Source: Prochlorococcus marinus str. MIT 1013
GTDB taxonomy: Bacteria > Cyanobacteriota > Cyanobacteriia > PCC-6307 > Cyanobiaceae
Assembly (NCBI RefSeq): GCF_027359395.1
Contig: NZ_CP114778.1
Span: forward strand, 1-64,000
Direction of reading: 5' to 3'
Length of the DNA stretch: 64,000 bases
A program made the position numbers and the translations under genes. Below, one piece after another: positions 57,875-64,000 of the stretch (positions are counted from its first letter, which is position 1; each line of letters starts with the position of its first letter). Below the pieces are notes generated by a model. It was not told where the DNA came from and searched no databases. It saw nothing but the letters and a program-made list of their open reading frames with translations.

Positions 57875-58959
57875 TGTTTCAAGATCAATCTTTAAAGTCA
57901 AAATTAGTACTTTTAGCGGGATTTATTTTTTGTTCTAATCTTTTTATTTCTTTGCCGCTCAGATCTGCTAGTGCTCTTGCAGCTTGGGCTTTAACTAATA
58001 ACGGCAGTCTTAAACTACGAACTTCCTCTGGGGCTAAATTAGATGCTTTTTACCAATCTTCAACCGCTGATAAAGGTGAGAGGGTTTGGATAGATTTCCC
58101 TGGAGAATTAAGCCAACCAAGAACTATTAAAGGTAATGGATCAGTTAAGGAAATCAGACTAGGTAAACCTTCCAAGGGTAGAACAAGGCTCGTTATTGAG
58201 TTCCTACCATCAGTTGAATTAGAACCCAAAAAACTAAAATTAATTGGCCTATCACCAAACACTTGGGAGTTGGAGCTTATTGGTCTAGAAAGTAATTCTT
58301 TTCGTTCTATTGAAGAAGGCAATATCATAAGAAACTCAACCAAAAGAACTTTTGAAAAAATTAAGATTCAAGATTTAGATGTTTCTTCTTTACCCAATGT
58401 ACCTAATGGAAAGTATAAAGTTGTTATTGATCCAGGACATGGTGGTTCAGACCCTGGTGCTGTTGGAATAAATGGATTAAGAGAGACTGATATTGTTTTA
58501 GAAGTATCAAAGAGTGTTTCGAAATTTCTTACAAATAAAGGCGTTAAAACTCTTTTAACTCGGAATTATGAGAGAACATTAGACTTGCAGCCAAGAGTTG
58601 CCAAGGCTAATAATTCAAAAGCAGATGTTTTTGTGAGTATTCATGCAAATGCAACAAGAGGAAAGCGAAAAGATGTTAACGGTTTAGAGACATATTATTA
58701 CTCTGGTTATAAAGGATATTCTTTAGCTAAAAATATTCAAAAACAAATTTTAATTGTTTCTCCACAAAGTCCTGATAGGGGTGTTCGTAGATCACGCTTT
58801 TACGTAATTAGAAAAACATCCATGCCCGCAGCTTTAGTAGAGATTGGATTTGTTACTGGCATGTATGATGCAGACTTATTACGACAAAAAGGTTATAGGG
58901 ATAAAATATCTTTGGCTATCGCTAGGGGCATACTGAATTATCTAAAAGTTTCAAATTAG
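57874..58959 (+). CDS. N-acetylmuramoyl-L-alanine amidase (AmiC-like, AMIN domain)
   Basis: A periplasmic zinc amidase that cuts the peptide from peptidoglycan during daughter-cell separation. The 361 residues comprise a signal peptide (about 10-34), an AMIN targeting domain (about 35-135), a linker, and the Amidase_3 domain (about 185-361) with IDPGHGGSDPGAVG, the zinc Glu in LRETDI, the VSIHANA His and the catalytic Glu in LVEIGF. ATG 57874 is chosen because it forms a TGATG overlap with the nitrilase stop. murI follows after two bases, so wall genes are coupled here. Confidence 0.94.
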   Translation: MFQDQSLKSKLVLLAGFIFCSNLFISLPLRSASALAAWALTNNGSLKLRTSSGAKLDAFYQSSTADKGERVWIDFPGELSQPRTIKGNGSVKEIRLGKPSKGRTRLVIEFLPSVELEPKKLKLIGLSPNTWELELIGLESNSFRSIEEGNIIRNSTKRTFEKIKIQDLDVSSLPNVPNGKYKVVIDPGHGGSDPGAVGINGLRETDIVLEVSKSVSKFLTNKGVKTLLTRNYERTLDLQPRVAKANNSKADVFVSIHANATRGKRKDVNGLETYYYSGYKGYSLAKNIQKQILIVSPQSPDRGVRRSRFYVIRKTSMPAALVEIGFVTGMYDADLLRQKGYRDKISLAIARGILNYLKVSN

Positions 58960-58961
58960 AT

Positions 58962-59759
58962 ATGCGTATTGGATTATTTGATAGTGGTATTGGAGGCTTC
59001 ACTGTTCTAAAAAAAGTTATTGAGTTATGTCCTAATAATTCATTTATATATTTGGCTGATACAGCAAGACTTCCTTATGGAATAAAGACAACTAATGAGA
59101 TCAGAAAAATTGCTGAAGAAATATCTTCTTGGTTTAGTTATCAAAATATTGATGCTTTTTTGGTTGCCTGCAACACAACAAATGCCATTGCCTTGGAGGT
59201 ACTTAAAAAAAATTTAGATGTCCCTGTTTTTGACTTGATTGGGTCTGCTGCTTCAACCATTCAAGAATCTAGGGTAGGTGTTCTCGCAACTCCTTCTACA
59301 GTGAAAACTAAGGCTTATACGAATGCTATTTTAGAATCTAAGCCAAAAACTTTTGTAATTGAGCAACCATGCCCTGAATTTGTTCCAATGATTGAAATGG
59401 ATAATATTAATTCAGAGGAGATTACTGATGTTGCGACTAGATATTTACAACCTATTTTAAAACAAAAAATTCATTCTTTAATTCTTGGCTGTAGTCACTA
59501 CCCTCTCATAACTCCTTTGCTGACTGGGATCTTACCCTCTAGTGTTAAATTGATTGACCCCGCAGATGCTCTTTCTTTAAAATTAAAGTTGTTTATGGAT
59601 TCAAAAACAAGCAATTATTCAAAGAAAAAAAATTTAGTTGATTTAAAGTTTTACGTAACTTCCAATTTTGAAAATTTCCCCAATAAAGCTAAGCATTGGT
59701 TAAATGTGTTTCCTGAAGTTAATCTCGTTTCACTGCAGAAGAAGGGCTGGGTCTCTTAA
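58962..59759 (+). CDS. murI: Glutamate racemase
   Basis: MurI makes D-glutamate for peptidoglycan. The 265-residue protein has LFDSGIGGFTVL (5-16), LADTARLPYG, the two catalytic cysteines Cys69 (VACNTTNA) and Cys176 (LGCSHYPLI), and typical length. It lies two bases after the amidase gene and 22 before the prenyl transferase gene, all on the plus strand, and is surely co-transcribed with the amidase. Confidence 0.96.
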   Translation: MRIGLFDSGIGGFTVLKKVIELCPNNSFIYLADTARLPYGIKTTNEIRKIAEEISSWFSYQNIDAFLVACNTTNAIALEVLKKNLDVPVFDLIGSAASTIQESRVGVLATPSTVKTKAYTNAILESKPKTFVIEQPCPEFVPMIEMDNINSEEITDVATRYLQPILKQKIHSLILGCSHYPLITPLLTGILPSSVKLIDPADALSLKLKLFMDSKTSNYSKKKNLVDLKFYVTSNFENFPNKAKHWLNVFPEVNLVSLQKKGWVS

Positions 59760-59781
59760 TATCAAAAAGTAGAGCGGTTTT

Positions 59782-60753
59782 ATGACCACAGCAACGGAAA
59801 TTCTTCAACCTGTAGAACTTGATCTAGAAGCTTTGCTTTTGGATCTTCGCAGCCTCATAGGTGCTGGACACCCTATTTTGCAAGCTGCTGCGGAACATCT
59901 TTTTAGTGCAGGCGGCAAACGTTTAAGACCTGGAATTGTTTTATTGATTTCAAGAGCTTTGACATCTGAGAAGGACCTTCCTTTGAAGCATCGAAAATTG
60001 GCCCAGATTACTGAAATGATTCATACCGCTTCTCTCGTGCATGATGATGTTGTTGATGAAGCTGATACACGAAGAGGTGTTGAAACTGTTCATAGTAGAT
60101 TTGATCCCAAGATAGCTGTTCTTGCAGGAGATTTTCTATTTGCTCAAGCAAGTTGGCATTTGGCAAATCTTGAGAATTTAGATGTTGTTAAATTGTTAAG
60201 TAGGGTGATTATGGATTTAGCTGAAGGTGAAATAAAGCAAGGTCTTAATAGATTTGATTCAAGTCAATCCTTTGAGAGTTATTTAGAAAAAAGTTATTGT
60301 AAAACTGCTTCTCTAATTGCCAACAGTTCCAAGGCTATTGGTGTTTTATCTGATGTGGATCAAGAGAGCTTAAATTCACTTTATTTTTTTGGAAGACAGT
60401 TAGGATTAGCTTTTCAGGTAGTTGATGATATTCTCGACTTCACTGGAAATGATGAACAATTAGGTAAACCAGCAGCTAGTGATCTTCAAAGTGGCTATCT
60501 TACTGCACCTGTTTTCTATGCTTTGGAAGAGAATCCTGCTCTTAGTAAACTTATTAATGATAAATTTGCCCAAAAAGATGATCTTGAAAAGGCTCTATTT
60601 CTCGTAAGAGATTCAAGTGCGATCAAAAAATCAAGAGAATTAGCCGAAAAATTTGCTTCTGAATCAAAAGATTCAATTTCATGGTTGCCAGATTCACCAT
60701 CAAAGAAAGCATTACTTGAATTGCCAGAATTTGTAATTAGCAGACTTTATTAA
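59782..60753 (+). CDS. sds: Long-chain polyprenyl (solanesyl-type) diphosphate synthase
   Basis: A trans-prenyltransferase that extends isoprenoid chains with IPP; in cyanobacteria the solanesyl product is the tail of plastoquinone. The 323 residues show both Asp-rich motifs: DDVVDEADTRRG (first, followed by Arg-Arg) and DDILDFTG (second), plus AGGKRLRP near the N-terminus. No large residue blocks the position four and five before the first motif in the way short-chain enzymes do (IHTASLVHDD), which fits a long-chain product. Chain length itself is inferred. Confidence 0.9.
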   Translation: MTTATEILQPVELDLEALLLDLRSLIGAGHPILQAAAEHLFSAGGKRLRPGIVLLISRALTSEKDLPLKHRKLAQITEMIHTASLVHDDVVDEADTRRGVETVHSRFDPKIAVLAGDFLFAQASWHLANLENLDVVKLLSRVIMDLAEGEIKQGLNRFDSSQSFESYLEKSYCKTASLIANSSKAIGVLSDVDQESLNSLYFFGRQLGLAFQVVDDILDFTGNDEQLGKPAASDLQSGYLTAPVFYALEENPALSKLINDKFAQKDDLEKALFLVRDSSAIKKSRELAEKFASESKDSISWLPDSPSKKALLELPEFVISRLY

Positions 60754-60754
60754 T

Positions 60755-61435
60755 TCAATACGCATTTAATATTTGTTCAATTTCTTCTAAATGATTGATT
60801 TGTATTAAATTATCGTGTTGATCAAAAACTTCTTTTTTTGGAAGTTCATCACGTTTTTCTTTTAAAAAGAAAACAAAACATCCGGCCTCCAATGCTGAAG
60901 ATACTCCAGAAATTGAATCTTCAACAGCCCAACATTCTTGAGGAGAAATATTTAATTTTTTAGCGGCTAATAGATATGGATCTGGAGCTGGTTTCCCTTT
61001 GGCTAGTAATTTGTCATCGCCAAGAACCATTACAGAAAATAGATTCATCCATTGATGAGGAGCAGTTTTTATTTGAAAAGATTCAGAGCTGCTACTGGTC
61101 ACTAACGCCATTGGGATATTGTTTTCATTACACATTTTGACCAAACTCTCTCCACCTTGCATTGCTTGTGCATTGAGGATAAGTTTTCTTGAGATGGGCT
61201 TATGTAGGTTTAGTAATTCTTTCACCTTGACTGCCTTTGGAATTAATTTAACCAGTTCATTAGCACAATCAATTCTTCTTTTTCCTCTTAATAATTTTAG
61301 TTGGTTATGAGTTAGATTTAGATTAAAAAGTGCGGCTGTTTCTCTCCATGCTTGTCCATGTAAGGGTTCTGAATCAATTAGAACTCCATCAAGATCAAAT
61401 AAAAATGCTTTAGGAAAATTCCAATTTTTCTTCAT
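60755..61435 (-). CDS. HAD-superfamily phosphatase (beta-phosphoglucomutase-like)
   Basis: 226 residues with HAD motifs: FLFDLDGVLIDSEPLH (nucleophile and acid Asp), motif II in LVTSSSS, Lys in the AKGKPAPDPYLLAA region and the motif III/IV AVEDSISGVSSALEAG. The cap is the helical C1 type. The family includes beta-phosphoglucomutases and sugar-phosphate phosphatases; the substrate is not identifiable. It is convergent with sds (one base apart) and divergent from acs. Confidence 0.88.
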   Translation of the reverse strand: MKKNWNFPKAFLFDLDGVLIDSEPLHGQAWRETAALFNLNLTHNQLKLLRGKRRIDCANELVKLIPKAVKVKELLNLHKPISRKLILNAQAMQGGESLVKMCNENNIPMALVTSSSSESFQIKTAPHQWMNLFSVMVLGDDKLLAKGKPAPDPYLLAAKKLNISPQECWAVEDSISGVSSALEAGCFVFFLKEKRDELPKKEVFDQHDNLIQINHLEEIEQILNAY

Positions 61436-61527
61436 TATGAATTTGTTTTAAATAAGAGTTTCACTATTAAAGCCTTTTGATCAGAAATGGCTTGAATGCA
61501 ATAAATCAAAAGTTGTTTTTATCTTTC

Positions 61528-63504
61528 ATGAATTCAGACAATTCTAACTCTATTGAGTCTGTTCTTCAGGAGCAGAGAGTTTTCCCTCCTTCTGATGACT
61601 TTTCTAGTAAAAGTAGAATCTCATCTTTTTCTAAGTATTTGGAAATGTCGGAGATGGCTAAATCAGATCCCAATAGGTTTTGGGGTGATGCAGCTCGAGA
61701 AGAATTACATTGGTTTAAATCTTTTGATAATGTACTTGACTGGTCCAATCCACCATTCGCTAAATGGTTCGATGGTGGAAAAACTAATATTTCTTTTAAC
61801 TGTCTAGATCGACATTTAAATAGTACAACGGCTGACAAAGTCGCCTTGATTTGGGAAGGGGAGCCAGGTGAACAAAAAAAATATACCTACAAACAACTAC
61901 ACAAAGAAGTTTGCAAAGCCGCTAATGCACTTAAGTCTTTAGGTATAGGCAAAGGAGATCTTGTCGCTTTGTATATGCCTATGGTGCCTGAGGCTGCAAT
62001 TGCAATGCTTGCTTGTGCAAGGATTGGAGCACCACATTCAGTCGTGTTTGGAGGTTTTTCCTCTGAGGCTTTAAGGGACCGATTAATTAATGGAGAAGCG
62101 AAAGCAGTAATTACAGCTGATGGGGGTTTTAGAAAAGATAAAATAATTCCTCTTAAAGATGCTGTTGATCAAGCCTTGGAGGGTGGTGGTTGCCCAAAGG
62201 TCGAATCAGTTTTAGTTGTTCAAAGGACAAAAAAGCTTATTGCTATGGACGATGGTAGAGATTATTGGTGGCATGAAATTGTAGATAGTCAATCAGAAGA
62301 ATGTTTGCCAGAACAAATGGATAGTGAGGATTGCTTATTTGTTTTATATACTTCTGGTTCTACAGGCAAACCAAAGGGAGTAGTTCATTCAACTGCTGGG
62401 TATAACCTTTGGTCTCATTTAACTTTTAAATGGATTTTTGATATTCGTGAAAATGATGTTTATTGGTGCACGGCTGATGTGGGTTGGATAACGGGACATA
62501 GTTATATCGTCTATGGCCCACTATCTAATGGTGCAACTACTGTTATGTACGAAGGAGTTCCAAGGCCATCAAATCCAGGCGCTTTTTGGGACGTAATTCA
62601 GAGGCATAAAATTTCGATTTTTTATACTGCTCCAACTGCTATAAGGGCCTTTATGAAAGGAGGAGAAAAGATTCCTAAGCAATACGATTTATCAAGTTTA
62701 AGACTTTTAGGAACTGTGGGAGAGCCAATTAATCCAGAGGCTTGGATCTGGTATCGAGACGTTATTGGAGGAGGTAGATGCCCAATAGTTGATACATGGT
62801 GGCAAACAGAAACTGGAGGAGTAATGATTAGTCCTCTTCCAGGAGCGACTCCAACAAAACCTGGATCAGCAACTTTCCCTTTGCCTGGGATCGAAGCCGA
62901 CGTGGTCAATTCAGATGGCGTCTCTGTATCTAATAATGAGGGTGGATATTTGGTAGTTAAAAGACCATGGCCTGGAATGATGAGAAATGTTTATGGAGAT
63001 GAAAAAAGATTTAGAGAGAGTTACTGGGAGTATTTAAAACCTTCAGACAATAGCTATATATATTTTGCCGGAGATGGGGCTCGAAGAGATGAGGAAGGTT
63101 ATTTTTGGGTTATGGGACGAGTTGATGATGTTATCAATGTCTCTGGTCATAGACTTGGAACAATGGAAATAGAATCAGCTTTAGTTAGTCATGAGCTCAT
63201 CTCAGAAGCTGCCGTAGTGGGTAGACCTGATGATTTAAAAGGGGAATCAATAGTAGCCTTTGTCACGTTAATAACTGGTACAGATGCAAATGAAAATATT
63301 GATGCACAATTAAAAAAACACGTCGTTAATGAAATAGGACCAATTGCTAAACCTGATGAAATTAAATTTACTGATTCTCTTCCTAAAACAAGAAGTGGAA
63401 AAATAATGCGCAGAATTTTGAGGGCACTGGCTTCGGGCGATGAAATAAGCGGAGATACAAGTACTCTTGAAGACAGATCGGTTTTAGATAAATTAAGAAG
63501 TTAA
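61528..63504 (+). CDS. acs: Acetyl-CoA synthetase
   Basis: Acs activates acetate to acetyl-CoA with ATP. About 658 residues from ATG 61528. The AMP-binding loop [36 protein letters not shown] and the C-terminal domain with the acetylatable Lys in [10 protein letters not shown] are all present. An upstream in-frame TTG (61477) would add 17 residues without family support. It would let the cell reuse free acetate. No Sir2-type regulator gene is nearby. Confidence 0.96.
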   Translation: MNSDNSNSIESVLQEQRVFPPSDDFSSKSRISSFSKYLEMSEMAKSDPNRFWGDAAREELHWFKSFDNVLDWSNPPFAKWFDGGKTNISFNCLDRHLNSTTADKVALIWEGEPGEQKKYTYKQLHKEVCKAANALKSLGIGKGDLVALYMPMVPEAAIAMLACARIGAPHSVVFGGFSSEALRDRLINGEAKAVITADGGFRKDKIIPLKDAVDQALEGGGCPKVESVLVVQRTKKLIAMDDGRDYWWHEIVDSQSEECLPEQMDSEDCLFVLYTSGSTGKPKGVVHSTAGYNLWSHLTFKWIFDIRENDVYWCTADVGWITGHSYIVYGPLSNGATTVMYEGVPRPSNPGAFWDVIQRHKISIFYTAPTAIRAFMKGGEKIPKQYDLSSLRLLGTVGEPINPEAWIWYRDVIGGGRCPIVDTWWQTETGGVMISPLPGATPTKPGSATFPLPGIEADVVNSDGVSVSNNEGGYLVVKRPWPGMMRNVYGDEKRFRESYWEYLKPSDNSYIYFAGDGARRDEEGYFWVMGRVDDVINVSGHRLGTMEIESALVSHELISEAAVVGRPDDLKGESIVAFVTLITGTDANENIDAQLKKHVVNEIGPIAKPDEIKFTDSLPKTRSGKIMRRILRALASGDEISGDTSTLEDRSVLDKLRS

Positions 63505-63506
63505 TA

Positions 63507-64000
63507 CTAGATTTTCCAATGAGATACTTGATCGACTATTAAATCAATTTTCTCGTATTTTAAAGAGCTTTGTAAATTTGACTTTAGTAACTTCTCTCTT
63601 ATACCTAAACTTACTGGTGTTAGATGATTACCATCTAACACCATGATTTTAGATTTATCAGAAGATCGTTCCTTTAATGATTTAAGCAAAAAATCATTTT
63701 GATCCAGATTATCATTTTTAAATTTTATTAATAGATTATTTACTTGTAAATAGTGTTCTCTAACAAGATTTAATGTTTCGTTAGGACTTGGACTAAATTC
63801 AGTTTGGAAGTTAAGCTTTTGAGACATTTTTCTAAGCAAAGGTATAGATTTATCTGCCTTAAAATTATTAAAGCTTATAGCTACTAAGCCATCGCAATTC
63901 CTACCCCCATCGGGTGCTAGTAAATGTAATTTACATCCAAGGCTATGACCTAGTCTTATTGACTTTGGAACTAAGCCAACTCTTTTTTTAAGACTTTTTC
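63507..64000 (-). CDS. DUF1350 family protein, 5' part outside the window
   Basis: The minus-strand frame runs open from the stop at 63507 to the window end, so the start is missing. The visible 163 or so residues include a nucleophile-elbow-like GHSLGCKLHLL, followed by GLVAISFNNFKADKSIPLL, both typical of DUF1350, an alpha/beta-hydrolase-like family of cyanobacteria and plastids with unknown function. A TTG at 63839 that might seem to be a start lies well inside the reading frame. Convergent with acs, two bases apart. Confidence 0.75.
   Translation of the reverse strand, partial: KSLKKRVGLVPKSIRLGHSLGCKLHLLAPDGGRNCDGLVAISFNNFKADKSIPLLRKMSQKLNFQTEFSPSPNETLNLVREHYLQVNNLLIKFKNDNLDQNDFLLKSLKERSSDKSKIMVLDGNHLTPVSLGIREKLLKSNLQSSLKYEKIDLIVDQVSHWKI

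Noticed and set aside
63837..63839. TTG at 63839 as the start of a short 110-residue gene
   Set aside because: The frame continues open upstream to the window edge with a DUF1350-like sequence including a GHSLG motif, so the gene is longer.
1..64000. Mobile elements, CRISPR arrays or defence systems
   Set aside because: No transposase, integrase, spaced direct repeats or restriction/toxin genes were recognised; all large frames fit conserved cyanobacterial core genes.

Overview
The window is a stretch of ordinary chromosome from a marine picocyanobacterium, most likely Prochlorococcus of a low-light, NATL-like type. The evidence is AT-rich DNA (roughly one third G+C by eye), very short intergenic gaps, frequent TTG/GTG starts, and oxygenic-photosynthesis genes (petE plastocyanin, ndhD and ndhL, a c-type cytochrome, Ycf51, menB/menD for phylloquinone, a polyprenyl diphosphate synthase). 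The strain cannot be fixed from the sequence alone. I see no insertion sequence, prophage, CRISPR array, integrase, rRNA or pseudogene.

Layout. 1-9 kb: dnaA, a GST-like gene divergent from glutathione reductase, a Ca2+/cation antiporter, pyrC, an intronless tRNA-Leu(UAA) running straight into ndhL, a DUF3007 gene, trpA and a YciI-like gene. 8.6-10.6 kb (minus): group 2 sigma factor, DUF1232 gene, small unknown gene, c-type cytochrome. 11-15 kb: hisIE, a queD-like gene and clpB. 15-23 kb (minus): ycf51, DUF4332 gene, small secreted protein, S15/CocE hydrolase, glgB, hemE, an SDR and petE with a clear terminator. 23-29.5 kb (plus): a TamB-like giant protein, proA, folB and a lipase-like gene. 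29.5-38.8 kb (minus): a tightly packed run of an RG-rich ribbon-helix-helix-like protein, trpS, thrS, glk, thrB, ndhD and prlC. 39-44.3 kb (plus): DUF697 protein, a manganese-type ABC importer (mntCAB) and a DUF4336 gene. 44.3-54.6 kb: DUF760, lepB, menD, menB, glgA, murF, glmU, mnmC-like and aroA. 54.6-64 kb: ubiD-like, comB-like, nitrilase, amidase, murI, sds, a HAD phosphatase, acs, and a DUF1350 gene cut by the window end.

The genes serve housekeeping, photosynthetic electron transport and its cofactors, glycogen storage (glgA, glgB), envelope synthesis (murF, murI, glmU, amidase, TamB) and amino-acid synthesis. I found no convincing new multi-gene system. The most unusual local features are the tRNA/ndhL junction, a leader ORF whose stop overlaps the trpA start, a hairpin built into the overlapping tails of two convergent genes, a perfect 11-base inverted repeat between clpB and petE, an RHH-like core flanked by RG-rich disordered tails beside trpS, and a queD-like enzyme with a changed zinc-ligand position.
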